DNA from: Ramlibacter humi
GTDB lineage: Bacteria; Pseudomonadota; Gammaproteobacteria; Burkholderiales; Burkholderiaceae_C
Direction of reading: 5' to 3'
NCBI RefSeq assembly: GCF_004681975.1
Contig: NZ_SMLK01000001.1
Span: 186,001 to 250,000 of the forward strand
DNA length: 64,000 nt
Below are positions 19,242-27,603 of this stretch, piece after piece. The translations under genes and the position numbers were made by a program. Numbering within the stretch: the first letter of the stretch is position 1; every line of letters starts with the position of its first letter. The notes beneath the pieces are model-generated. The model was not told the DNA's origin, searched no databases, and was given only the letters and a program-made list of their open reading frames with translations.

Positions 19242-22064
19242 ATGACCGAAGAGAAGACGGACGACGCCCAGCCGAAGACGCTACTGCTGGTGGACGGCTC
19301 CAGCTACCTGTACCGCGCCTACCACGCCATGCCCGACCTGCGGGCCGTGCCGGGCGATCCCGCCAGCCCGGCCACGGGCGCCATCCGCGGGATGATCAAC
19401 ATGATGCAGAAGCTGCGCAAGGACGTGCGGGCCGACTACGCGGCCTGTGTGTTCGACGCGCCGGGCAAGACCTTCCGCGACGACCTGTACCCCGAGTACA
19501 AGGCGCACCGCTCGCCCATGCCCGACGACCTGCGGGCGCAGATCGACCCCATCCACGAGGTGGTGCGCCTGCTGGGCTGGAAGGTGCTGAACGTGTCCGG
19601 CGTGGAAGCCGACGACGTGATCGGCACGCTGGCGTGCATGGCAGGCGAGCGCGGCATCCGCACCGTCATCTCATCCGGCGACAAGGACCTGTCGCAGCTG
19701 GTGAACGAGCACGTCACCGTGATCGACACCATGAACGACAAGGTGCGCGACCTGGCCGGCGTGGAAGCCGAGTTCGGCGTGCCGCCGCGGCTGATGGTGG
19801 ACTACCAGGCGCTAGTGGGCGACTCGGTGGACAACGTGCCCGGGGTGGAGAAGGTGGGCCCCAAGACGGCGGTGAAGCTGCTGACGGAATACGGCTCGCT
19901 CGACAACCTGATCGCCCGCGCCGCCGACGTGAAGGGCGCCGTCGGCGAGAACCTGCGCAAGGCGCTGGAGTGGCTGCCCACCGGGCGGCAGCTGCTCACC
20001 ATCAAGCGGGACTGCGACCTGAAGGACCACATCCCCGGCCTGCCTTCGCTGGACGACATCGTCATCGGCGGGCAGGCCACCGACCAGCTGAAAGTCTTCT
20101 ACGAGAAGTACGGCTTCAAGGGGCTGGTGAAGCAGCTGGAGACGCACGACGTCCCGCCGGAGCTGATCGAGGAGCACCGCTCGCACAAGAAGGTAGGCGC
20201 GGGTCCGGGCCCCGGCGGGCTGTTCGAGGAGCCCGACCTCTCGGGCCTGTCGCGCGCGACCAACCTGCAGTACGAGACGGTCTTCACCTGGGACCAGTTC
20301 GACACGCTGCTGGCGCACGTGAAGGAAGCGCAGCTCGTCGCGCTGGACACCGAGACCAGTTCGCTGGACGAGATGCAGGCCGAGATCGTGGGCCTGTCGT
20401 TCTCCACCGCGCCGGGCATCGCCGCCTACATCCCGCTGACGCACAGCTACGCCGGCGCGCCCGACCAGCTGCCGCGCGAAGAAGTGCTCGCGAAACTGAA
20501 ACCCTGGCTGGAAGACGGCTCGCGCGCCAAGCTGGGCCAGCACGTGAAGTACGACCGCCACGTGTTCGCCAACCATGGCATCGAGGTGCGCGGCTACGTG
20601 CACGACACCATGCTGCAAAGCTATGTGCTGGAAGTGCACAAGCCGCACGGGCTGGCCAGCCTGGCCGAGCGACACCTGGGCCGCAGCGGCATCGACTACG
20701 AAACCATTGCGGGCAAGGGCGCGCACCAGATCCCTTTCCAGCAGGTGCCGGTGGAGAAGGCGGCGGAGTATTCCTGCGAGGATTCCGACCAGTGCCTGGA
20801 CGTGCACCTGTCGCTGTGGCCCCGGCTGGAGCGCGACCCCAAGCTGCGCTACATCTACGAGCTGGAGATCCAGAGCAGCGAGACGCTGTACCGCATCGAG
20901 CGCAACGGCGTGCTGATCGACAGCGAGGAACTGGTGCGGCAAGCCCACGAGCTGGGCCAGCGCATCATGAAGCTGGAGCAGGAAGCGCACGAGCTGGCCG
21001 GCCAGCCGTTCAACCTGGGCAGCCCCAAGCAGATCGGCGACGTGCTGTTCACCAAGCAGGGCCTGCCGGTGGTGAAGAAGACCGCCAGCGGCGCGCCCAG
21101 CACGGACGAAGAGGTGCTGGAGAAGCTGGCCGAGGACTACCCGCTGCCGGCCAAGATCCTGGAGCACCGCGGCCTGTCGAAGCTGAAAGGCACCTACGTC
21201 GACAAGCTGCCGCAGATGGTGCACCCGCGCACGGGGCGCGTGCACACGCATTACGCGCAGGCCGTGGCGGTGACGGGCCGGCTTTCCAGCAACGACCCGA
21301 ACCTGCAGAACATCCCGATTCGCACGGCGGAAGGCCGCCGCATCCGCGAGGCTTTCGTCGCCGCGCCCGGCCACGTCATCGCCAGCGCCGACTACAGCCA
21401 GATCGAGCTGCGCATCATGGCGCACATCAGCGAGGACGAGGCGCTGCTGCGCGCCTTCCGCGAGAACATGGACGTGCACCGCGCCACCGCCAGCGAAGTG
21501 TTCGGCGTGGCGCCCGACCAGGTGTCCAGCGAGCAGCGCCGCTACGCCAAGGTCATCAACTTCGGCCTGATCTACGGCATGAGCAGCTTCGGCCTGGCGC
21601 GCAACCTGGGCATCGAGACCAAGGCGGCCGCCGGCTACATCGACCGCTACTTCCAGCGCTACCCCGGGGTGAAGCACTACATGGACGAGACGCGCCTGTC
21701 GGCCAAGAGCCGCGGCTACGTCGAGACGGTGTTCGGCCGCCGCCTGTACCTGCCCGAGATCAACTCGCCCAACGGCCCGCGCCGCGGCGGCGCCGAGCGC
21801 CAGGCCATCAACGCGCCCATGCAGGGCACGGCCGCCGACCTGATCAAGCTGTCGATGGTGAAGGTGCAGGACGTGCTGGACCGCGAGGCGCGGCGCACGA
21901 AGATGATCCTGCAGGTTCACGACGAACTGGTGTTCGAGGTGCCGGAAGACGAACTGGACTGGGCTCGGGCCGAGATCCCGCGCCTGATGGCGGGCGTGGC
22001 GGAACTGCGCGTGCCGCTGGTGGCGGAGTTCGGCGCCGGGCCCAACTGGGACCGCGCGCACTGA
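19242..22064 (+). CDS. polA: DNA polymerase I
   Basis: A 940-residue repair and Okazaki-fragment polymerase with all three domains. The 5'-3' exonuclease is at about 10-265 (LVDGSSYLYRAYHA start). The 3'-5' proofreading domain is at about 355-545 and keeps its motifs: Exo I DTETSS about 368, Exo II GQHVKYDRHVF, Exo III YSCEDSDQC. The polymerase domain follows, with motif A DYSQIELR about 716, motif B RRYAKVINFGLIYG about 766 and motif C VHDELVFE about 891. Proofreading is therefore predicted active. The ATG at 19242 lies 27 bp after repeat A copy 1. An upstream in-frame extension exists only because the repeat is open in several frames. Confidence 0.97.
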   Translation: MTEEKTDDAQPKTLLLVDGSSYLYRAYHAMPDLRAVPGDPASPATGAIRGMINMMQKLRKDVRADYAACVFDAPGKTFRDDLYPEYKAHRSPMPDDLRAQIDPIHEVVRLLGWKVLNVSGVEADDVIGTLACMAGERGIRTVISSGDKDLSQLVNEHVTVIDTMNDKVRDLAGVEAEFGVPPRLMVDYQALVGDSVDNVPGVEKVGPKTAVKLLTEYGSLDNLIARAADVKGAVGENLRKALEWLPTGRQLLTIKRDCDLKDHIPGLPSLDDIVIGGQATDQLKVFYEKYGFKGLVKQLETHDVPPELIEEHRSHKKVGAGPGPGGLFEEPDLSGLSRATNLQYETVFTWDQFDTLLAHVKEAQLVALDTETSSLDEMQAEIVGLSFSTAPGIAAYIPLTHSYAGAPDQLPREEVLAKLKPWLEDGSRAKLGQHVKYDRHVFANHGIEVRGYVHDTMLQSYVLEVHKPHGLASLAERHLGRSGIDYETIAGKGAHQIPFQQVPVEKAAEYSCEDSDQCLDVHLSLWPRLERDPKLRYIYELEIQSSETLYRIERNGVLIDSEELVRQAHELGQRIMKLEQEAHELAGQPFNLGSPKQIGDVLFTKQGLPVVKKTASGAPSTDEEVLEKLAEDYPLPAKILEHRGLSKLKGTYVDKLPQMVHPRTGRVHTHYAQAVAVTGRLSSNDPNLQNIPIRTAEGRRIREAFVAAPGHVIASADYSQIELRIMAHISEDEALLRAFRENMDVHRATASEVFGVAPDQVSSEQRRYAKVINFGLIYGMSSFGLARNLGIETKAAAGYIDRYFQRYPGVKHYMDETRLSAKSRGYVETVFGRRLYLPEINSPNGPRRGGAERQAINAPMQGTAADLIKLSMVKVQDVLDREARRTKMILQVHDELVFEVPEDELDWARAEIPRLMAGVAELRVPLVAEFGAGPNWDRAH

Positions 22065-22174
22065 CGGCGTGCCACAAACCCGTCGCTGCCGCGCGAAGGG
22101 GCCGGGAATACCCGGCGTGGCTTTCCTGGCGGGCTTGGCGGCGCTCCGGCGGCACCGGATAATCCTTTCTCCTC

Positions 22175-22753
22175 ATGGCCGCCAACCGCAATCCTCCTCC
22201 CAAGAAGCCGCCGCCTCCACCGGCGCCGGCTCATTTCGTTCCCGGTTCGCGCGCGACCGCGCCCATGGGGCTGGAGGAAACGAGTGAATCGGCCTGGGCC
22301 CGCTTCGAGGAACTGCAGCGTACCCACGAAGTGCAGTTCCAGGCCACCCAGCCGGCCGCGCGGCCGGCCCCCACGGTGCCGCCGGGATTCGAGCCGACCG
22401 AGCCGATGGGCCTGGCGCAGGTCAAGGCCAAGCCCGCGGCGCTTGCGCCCGCCGTCATCCGCGACGTGACGCTGGAAGAGGCGATGGTGATGGCGCGCCG
22501 GAACAACCGGGCCTGCCCGATGCCCGCGCAATGGAGCGCCTTCCACAAGATGCTGCCCCCGCGCGTGAGCGAAGGCCGCACCTTCACGCCGCCCGCGCCG
22601 GTGGACGGCGCGGCATGGAACGCCACTTCGGCGATGCAGAAGCGCCTGCGCCTGCGCGACCAGATCGAATGGGCCGGCCGCGTGGGCGCGTTGCAGCAGG
22701 CCTATCAATTCCTCGTGTCACTGCCCGAAGAGCAGTGGCACCACTTCGATTAA
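22175..22753 (+). CDS. Hypothetical protein downstream of polA
   Basis: A 192-residue protein not recognised. The first 35 residues are a Pro/Lys-rich tail (KKPPPPP), residues about 35-95 are flexible and contain two similar EPMGL/APMGLEE phrases, and the last 95 residues are a helical, Trp-containing domain ending in QWHHFD. No signal peptide or membrane helix. It is convergent with the tautomerase gene (5-bp gap) and shares the strand with polA, 110 bp downstream, without an obvious terminator between. Confidence 0.6.
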   Translation: MAANRNPPPKKPPPPPAPAHFVPGSRATAPMGLEETSESAWARFEELQRTHEVQFQATQPAARPAPTVPPGFEPTEPMGLAQVKAKPAALAPAVIRDVTLEEAMVMARRNNRACPMPAQWSAFHKMLPPRVSEGRTFTPPAPVDGAAWNATSAMQKRLRLRDQIEWAGRVGALQQAYQFLVSLPEEQWHHFD

Positions 22754-22758
22754 TTCGC

Positions 22759-22950
22759 TCAGGAAGTCCGCTCCGTCCAGAGCACGCCGCCGGTGGCCCA
22801 GTCGTGGCGCTTGATGTCGTACATCAGGATGTCCACCGACTCGGGTTTGCTGCCCAGGGTCTTCACGACGGCCTCGGTCAGCGCCCTGGCCAGTTCCTTT
22901 TTCTGTTCGGGCGTGCGCCCCTCCATCAGTTCGACGCGCAGCGTGGGCAT
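22759..22950 (-). CDS. 4-oxalocrotonate tautomerase-family protein
   Basis: A 63-residue small tautomerase-superfamily enzyme. After loss of the initiator Met, Pro1 (MPTLRVELMEGRT) is the catalytic base of the family. The length and the helix KKELARALTEAVVKTLG are typical. Members isomerise 2-hydroxydienoates to enones in catechol meta-cleavage; no such pathway is next to it, so the substrate is open. The start is fixed by the need for Pro at position 2 and by GGAG 8 bp upstream. It is divergent from the dienelactone hydrolase-like gene. Confidence 0.88.
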   Translation of the reverse strand: MPTLRVELMEGRTPEQKKELARALTEAVVKTLGSKPESVDILMYDIKRHDWATGGVLWTERTS

Positions 22951-23051
22951 GTTGGGAATCTCCTTGGGGGGTTGGCGGGAAAAGCCGCGATTATGGTTCG
23001 CGCCCCTATAGTCGCGCGGCGTTCGCATGCCAACCCACCTGGAGACTCCCG

Positions 23052-23936
23052 ATGCTGCGTGAAGACCTCTTGAACGATGCCGGTGCGCTGCTGCCCGCCG
23101 AGGCGCGGCCCACCCGCCGCACCGCCCTGAAGGCGCTGGGCGCGGGCTACGCGGCCGCCGCGGGCGCCGCCATGGCGCAGACCGCGATCAAGACGCCTGC
23201 CGACGGGCTCACGGTCGGCGAGATCACCTACGACGTCGGCGGCTTCAAGGTGCCTGCCTACCGCGCCGCGCCGGCCGGCCGCACCGGACTGCCGGTGGTG
23301 CTGGTCGTGCACGAGGTGTTCGGCGTTCACGAGTACATCGCCGATACCGCACGCCGTTTCGCGCGCGCCGGCTATCTGGCCATCGCGCCGGAGCTGTTCG
23401 CACGGCAGGGCGACCCGGGCAGCTACGGCGAGCTGGCGAAGCTGATGGCGGAGGTGGTCGCGAAGACGCCCGACGAGCAGGCGCTGGCCGACCTGGACGG
23501 CGCGCTGAAGTGGGCCGGCGCCAATGGCGGTGACGTGACCAGGGCGGCCATCACCGGCTTCTGCTGGGGCGGCCGCATCACCTGGCTGTACGCCGCGCAT
23601 GCGCCGGTGAAGGCCGGCGTGGCCTGGTATGGGCGGCTGGCGGGCGAGAGCACGGCGGCCACGCCGAAGCACCCGCTGGACGTCGCCGCGGCCCTGAAAG
23701 GGCCGGTGCTGGGCCTGTACGGCGGCGCGGACAGCGGCATCCCGCTGAACACGGTGGACAGGATGAAAGGCGCTCTCGCGGCGGGCTCACCGGCGGCGAA
23801 GGGTTCGCAGTTCGTCGTGTACCCCGACACCCCGCACGCGTTTCACGCCGACTATCGCCCCAGCTTCCGCCAGGGCCCGGCCGAAGACGGCTGGAAGCGC
23901 GCGCTGGAATGGTTGCGCGCGCACGGCGTCGCATGA
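23052..23936 (+). CDS. Exported dienelactone hydrolase-family protein
   Basis: A 294-residue alpha/beta hydrolase of the dienelactone hydrolase family. The N-terminus has a Tat-like signal (TRRTALKALGAGYAAAAG, Ala-Gln after), suggesting export, unlike cytosolic ClcD/TcbE enzymes. The triad is visible: nucleophile Cys171 in GFCWGG, an Asp in GGADSGIP, and His in PHAFHADY. The phrase VLVVHEVFGVHEYI with its Glu is also typical. The substrate is unknown. A two-gene logic with the divergent tautomerase (both act on dienoates in chloroaromatic or catechol breakdown) is possible but unproven. Confidence 0.88.
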   Translation: MLREDLLNDAGALLPAEARPTRRTALKALGAGYAAAAGAAMAQTAIKTPADGLTVGEITYDVGGFKVPAYRAAPAGRTGLPVVLVVHEVFGVHEYIADTARRFARAGYLAIAPELFARQGDPGSYGELAKLMAEVVAKTPDEQALADLDGALKWAGANGGDVTRAAITGFCWGGRITWLYAAHAPVKAGVAWYGRLAGESTAATPKHPLDVAAALKGPVLGLYGGADSGIPLNTVDRMKGALAAGSPAAKGSQFVVYPDTPHAFHADYRPSFRQGPAEDGWKRALEWLRAHGVA

Positions 23937-24033
23937 CCCCGCGCGACCCGCGGCCGCGCCCCATTGCTAAGATTCGCGCCCTCGGCCGCTGAGGCGGTCC
24001 CTGGGCCGTGCCCCGCGGCGGCGGCCCATTCGA

Positions 24034-24843
24034 ATGCAACTCCTCACCATCCTCTTCGCCACCCTGGCGGCCGGCATCGGCAGCGTGTGGCTCGCCGCCG
24101 GCCTGATGAGCCTGGGCGTGCTGGGCCAGGGCCGCGCGCCCCGCGCCAACGCGCAGCACCTGCTCAGCCTGGCCGCCGGCGCGCTGCTTTCGACGGCCTT
24201 CATGCACCTGCTGCCGGAAGCTTTCGAGAAAAGCGAAGGCCAGGCGCAGGCGCTGTTCGGCACGCTGCTGGTGAGCGTGGTGTTCTTCTTCCTGCTGGAC
24301 AAGGCGGAGCTGTGGCACCACGGGCACGAGCACCATCACGAAGGGGAAGGGCACGATCAGGCCCATCACCACCATCACCATGAGCCGGCGCGCTCCGGCG
24401 GCTGGGCCGTGCTGGCCGGCGACAGCGTGCATTGCTTCGGCGACGGCGTGCTGATCGCCTCGGCCTTCGCGGCCGACCCGCGGCTGGGATTCGTCGCCGC
24501 GTTGGCGGTGCTGGCCCACGAAGTGCCGCACCACGTGGGCGACCTGGCGGTGGTGCGCGAAACCAGCGGCAGCCGCCGCTCGGCCATCGGCAAGGTGTCG
24601 CTCGCCGGGGCCGTCACGCCGCTGGGCGGCCTGGTCGGCTGGTGGCTGGTGGAGAGGTTGAACGAGCTGCTGCCTTACCTGCTGGTGGTCGCCAGCAGCA
24701 GCTTCATCTACGTGGCGCTGGCTGACCTGATCCCGCAACTGCAGAAGCGCCTGGGCGCGCGCGAGACGCTGGCCCAGGTGCTGTGGCTGGCCGCGGGCAT
24801 CCTGCTCGTGGCCGTGGCCAGCTGGCTCACCCACGCGCACTGA
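24034..24843 (+). CDS. ZIP-family divalent metal transporter
   Basis: A 269-residue inner-membrane transporter with about seven to eight helices. A His-rich loop (about residues 90-118, HHGHEHHHEGEGH and QAHHHHHH) lies between helices 3 and 4 and probably senses or collects metal. The conserved metal-site helices are present: HCFGDGVLIASAF and HEVPHHVGD. ZIP proteins bring Zn2+, Fe2+ or related ions into the cytosol. No regulator is adjacent, and no Zur- or Fur-like box was recognised upstream. Confidence 0.92.
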   Translation: MQLLTILFATLAAGIGSVWLAAGLMSLGVLGQGRAPRANAQHLLSLAAGALLSTAFMHLLPEAFEKSEGQAQALFGTLLVSVVFFFLLDKAELWHHGHEHHHEGEGHDQAHHHHHHEPARSGGWAVLAGDSVHCFGDGVLIASAFAADPRLGFVAALAVLAHEVPHHVGDLAVVRETSGSRRSAIGKVSLAGAVTPLGGLVGWWLVERLNELLPYLLVVASSSFIYVALADLIPQLQKRLGARETLAQVLWLAAGILLVAVASWLTHAH

Positions 24844-24868
24844 GCGGCACGCGCGGGCTCAACCGCGC

Positions 24869-25240
24869 TCAATGGCGCCACGGGTTGTCGGGGTAGCGGT
24901 CGCGGAAGTTCGGCACGCCGTCGCCGTCACGGTCGCGGTCGTGCCGGTCGGGGATGCCGTCGCGATCGCGGTCGATGCGGTCGGCCCGCGCCACCCGCCA
25001 GTCGCGGGGCTGCGCCTGCGCCACCGGCTGGGCCCAGTAGCCCTGCACCCACACCTGCGAATGGCCGCGCCGCTCCCAGTGCGCCGGCACCCATACGCGC
25101 TGCGGCGCCGGGACCACGACCACCTGGGGCGCGGACTGCACGTACACGCGCTGCTGCGCGCTCGCGGCGGGTGCCCACAGCGCCGCCGCGGCGGCCAGCG
25201 AGCCCATCACGATCCATCCAGTCTTGCCTTGCTTGCCCAT
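24869..25240 (-). CDS. Exported YXWGXW/TSP3-like small protein
   Basis: A 123-residue exported protein. The signal peptide (MGKQGKTGWIVMGSLAAAAA, cleavage near ASAQQ) is followed by VYVQSAPQVVVVPAPQRVW and the WVPAHWERRG/VWVQGYW phrases seen in small envelope proteins. The C-terminal 35 residues form an Asp-rich calcium-binding-like array (DRDRDGIPDRHDRDRDGDGVPN) ending in DRYPDNPWRH. A very similar ending occurs in the lipoprotein at 61391-61588. The ATG is supported by AAGGAG 7 bp upstream. It is probably a periplasmic stress or structural protein. Confidence 0.75.
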   Translation of the reverse strand: MGKQGKTGWIVMGSLAAAAALWAPAASAQQRVYVQSAPQVVVVPAPQRVWVPAHWERRGHSQVWVQGYWAQPVAQAQPRDWRVARADRIDRDRDGIPDRHDRDRDGDGVPNFRDRYPDNPWRH

Positions 25241-25350
25241 GAGGTACTCCTTCGGTTGGGGTGATGCGATGGTCGTGCTGGCCCATGTCGGGCTCGCATC
25301 CGCGTTGCGAAGCGCAGGTGAAGAACCGCGCGGTTCGTAAGGCCGGGCAG

Positions 25351-25403
25351 TCCTACAAGGTGTCGCCACCGTCCGACACCCCCCAGCGCGGCCGCGTCCT
25401 AAG
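25351..25403 (+). promoter_or_regulatory. Two GTCCTA motifs upstream of the Gly-rich gene
   Basis: GTCCTACAAGG begins at 25351 and GCGTCCTAAGG at about 25394, 65-117 bp before the start codon. They resemble the motif before the DUF883 gene and before the second DUF4142 gene. This is a candidate shared promoter feature. Confidence 0.3.
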
Positions 25404-25467
25404 GTCATTGGGATACGGCGGCCGGGAAGGGCCGCCGCGCACTTCCGGAACCCAAGGAGCGAACACC

Positions 25468-26715
25468 ATGGCATCACGTGACTACGAGGACCGCGACCGC
25501 ACGAACAACCCGCAGGGCCGCTGGCGACAGGATGAGCGGCGCGATCCGCAGAACCCGCAGCAGCATTCGCAGGGCGGCGGCTGGGAGGCCTCGCGCGGTT
25601 ACGGCGGCGAGCGCGGCCATGCCGACCTGGGCTCGCAGCAGTCCGGTGGCTACGGCGGCTATGGCGGCGAGAACTACGGCTACGGCCGCGGCGAGCGCGG
25701 CGGCCCTCAAGGCTGGAGCCGCGAGTCGTCCGGCCGCGAGGACTGGGGCCAGCGCGGCTACGGCCGCGACGAATTCGCCGGCGGCGGAAGCTACGGCGGC
25801 CAGGGCCAGGGCTACGGCGGCCAGCAGGGCGGCTACGGCGGGCCGCAAGCCCGGCATGAACAGGAATCGCGCTGGAGCGAGCACGGCCGCATGTGGGACG
25901 CGGGCAGCGCGCCTTCCGGCGGCGGCCGCTCGCAAGGCGGCCAGCAGCAGGGCGGCCAGTACGGCGGCATGGGCATGAACTACGGCCAAGGCGGCAACAT
26001 GGCCAGCGGCTACGGCCAGGGCGGACAAATGCAGGGCGGCGCGCCGCAGTCGGGTGGCTGGGGCCAGGGCTACCAGGGCGGCAGCCAGGGCGGCTACGGC
26101 CAGGGCGGCTACGGCGGCCAGGGGTATGGCCAGCAAGGCTATGGCCAGCAGGGCTACGGCTCGCAGGATCATTGGCGCGAGCCGCGGAGCTTCAACGAAG
26201 GATCGCTGCACAGCCCGCAGTCGCAGTACAACCAGCCGGGCCGCGGCCTGGAGCACATGGGCGACCGCGACATGCAGCACGGCCAGCCGCACCAGCAACA
26301 CCACGATCCCGACTACCACCAGTGGCGCGAGGAGCAGATCCGCAACCTCGACAACGACTACCAGAACTGGCGCCAGGACCGCTACCGCAAGTTCTCCGAC
26401 GAGTTCAACAGCTGGCGTGCCAGCCGCAGCGGCGGCCAGGGCCAGAACACGATGCCGCCGCAAAGCACCGGCGGCAACTTCGGGCCCACGGGTGGCGCGG
26501 CGGGCTCTCAGCCGGCCACCTCCCACCAGGGCAGCGGGGCCAGCGGCGCGGGCGGCTCCGGCGGCGGCTCCATGGGCGACCTGAAGGGCTCCAGCGGCAT
26601 GGGTTCCGCGGGCAGCACGATGAGCGGCGGCGCGTCCGGGCGCGAGAGCGGCGGCACCGGGTCGGCCGGTTCGCCATCCACCACCGGCTCCTCGTCGTCC
26701 GGCAACCGCAAGTGA
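25468..26715 (+). CDS. Gly/Tyr/Gln-rich low-complexity (prion-like) protein
   Basis: A 415-residue protein without a signal peptide. Residues about 35-235 are dense in GYGG, QGGYG, GQQGYG and GRGE units, the composition of FUS-like or glycine-rich RNA-binding low-complexity regions. A central charged, helical stretch (about 275-320) reads YHQWREEQIRNLDNDYQNW then RQDRYRKFSDEFNSWRASR. The tail (about 325-415) is Gly/Ser-rich. A strong AAGGAG lies 8 bp before the ATG, suggesting high expression. It is followed 22 bp later by a DUF4142 gene, so the two are likely one operon. No function is known; the composition suggests self-association. Confidence 0.8.
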   Translation: MASRDYEDRDRTNNPQGRWRQDERRDPQNPQQHSQGGGWEASRGYGGERGHADLGSQQSGGYGGYGGENYGYGRGERGGPQGWSRESSGREDWGQRGYGRDEFAGGGSYGGQGQGYGGQQGGYGGPQARHEQESRWSEHGRMWDAGSAPSGGGRSQGGQQQGGQYGGMGMNYGQGGNMASGYGQGGQMQGGAPQSGGWGQGYQGGSQGGYGQGGYGGQGYGQQGYGQQGYGSQDHWREPRSFNEGSLHSPQSQYNQPGRGLEHMGDRDMQHGQPHQQHHDPDYHQWREEQIRNLDNDYQNWRQDRYRKFSDEFNSWRASRSGGQGQNTMPPQSTGGNFGPTGGAAGSQPATSHQGSGASGAGGSGGGSMGDLKGSSGMGSAGSTMSGGASGRESGGTGSAGSPSTTGSSSSGNRK

Positions 26716-26737
26716 CGTGCATGCAGGAGAAGCTCAC

Positions 26738-27478
26738 ATGAAACGTTTCCAGCTTTCGGCCCTCGCCATCGCGGCGGCCCTCTCCTTCGGCAGCGCCCTG
26801 GCGCAGTCCACCGCGTCGCCGAACTCCGGCACGTCGCCCACCGGCGGCCGCTCGGCGCCCGCGGCACAGGCGGGCACCGGCACGCGCAACGCCGAGACCG
26901 GCAAGGACGACAAGGTCTCCCGCGGCGACCGCAAGTTCATCGACGAAGCCGCGGGCAGCGGCATGTTCGAGGTGCAGGTCGGACAGCTGGCTTCCAGCAA
27001 GGCGCAGGACCCCGACGTGAAGAAGTTCGCCGACATGCTGGTCGACCAGCACCAGAGGGCGAACGACGAGTTGACGAAGATCGCCAACGCCAAGCACGTG
27101 GAGATGCCCGCCGCGCCGCCGCGCGCATTGCGCCGCGACATCGAGAACCTGGGCAAGAAGCAGGGCCAGGAGTTCGACACCGACTTCGTCAAGAGCGTGG
27201 GCATCAAGGCGCACGAGAAGGACATCAAGGTGTTCGAGAAGGCCGCGAAGGACGTCAAGGATCCGGAGCTCAAGGCCTTCGCGGAAAAGTCGCTGCCGAT
27301 GCTGAAGGAGCACCTGGCCGCGGCACAGAAGCTTCCCCAGGCCGGCGGCAAGGCCGCGGAAGACGCGGCCAGGATGGGCGCCAGCGGCCACTCGATGGGC
27401 GCTTCGCCGGGCAACACCGGCGGCGGCGCCAGCACGAAGACCGGTGGCGGCAGTGGCGCGAACAAGACGGGCAGCTGA
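26738..27478 (+). CDS. DUF4142 exported protein (first of two)
   Basis: A 246-residue protein. The signal peptide is MKRFQLSALAIAAALSFGSALAQ. A Gly/Ser/Thr-rich linker follows, then a helical ferritin-like DUF4142 domain (about 60-205: KFIDEAAGSGMFEVQVGQLA, KKFADMLVDQHQRAN, LKAFAEKSLPMLKEHL) and a Gly/Ser tail. DUF4142 proteins are periplasmic, often stress-related and of unknown mechanism. AGGAG precedes the ATG. It is co-directional with the Gly-rich gene 22 bp upstream and the second DUF4142 gene 125 bp downstream. Confidence 0.85.
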   Translation: MKRFQLSALAIAAALSFGSALAQSTASPNSGTSPTGGRSAPAAQAGTGTRNAETGKDDKVSRGDRKFIDEAAGSGMFEVQVGQLASSKAQDPDVKKFADMLVDQHQRANDELTKIANAKHVEMPAAPPRALRRDIENLGKKQGQEFDTDFVKSVGIKAHEKDIKVFEKAAKDVKDPELKAFAEKSLPMLKEHLAAAQKLPQAGGKAAEDAARMGASGHSMGASPGNTGGGASTKTGGGSGANKTGS

Positions 27479-27493
27479 AGCATTGCACCGGAA

Positions 27494-27506
27494 GGCGGCG
27501 TCCTAC
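27494..27506 (+). promoter_or_regulatory. GGCGGCGTCCTAC motif, second exact copy
   Basis: Identical to 15326-15338. It lies about 100 bp before the second DUF4142 gene, in the gap after the first one. See the DUF883 upstream copy for the interpretation. Confidence 0.3.
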
Positions 27507-27603
27507 GCGTTCGTGGGACGCCGCCGACACGAAGGGCGCCCCGCGCGGCTGAACAATGGCTGCGTGAGCCGTCCGCGCGTTCAGCGGGCGGGAGGAGGCA
27601 CAG

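Noticed and set aside
25600-26200. Possible CRISPR-like or tandem DNA repeat
   Set aside because: The repetition is irregular and in coding frame (GYGG/QGG units); there are no constant repeats with unique spacers.
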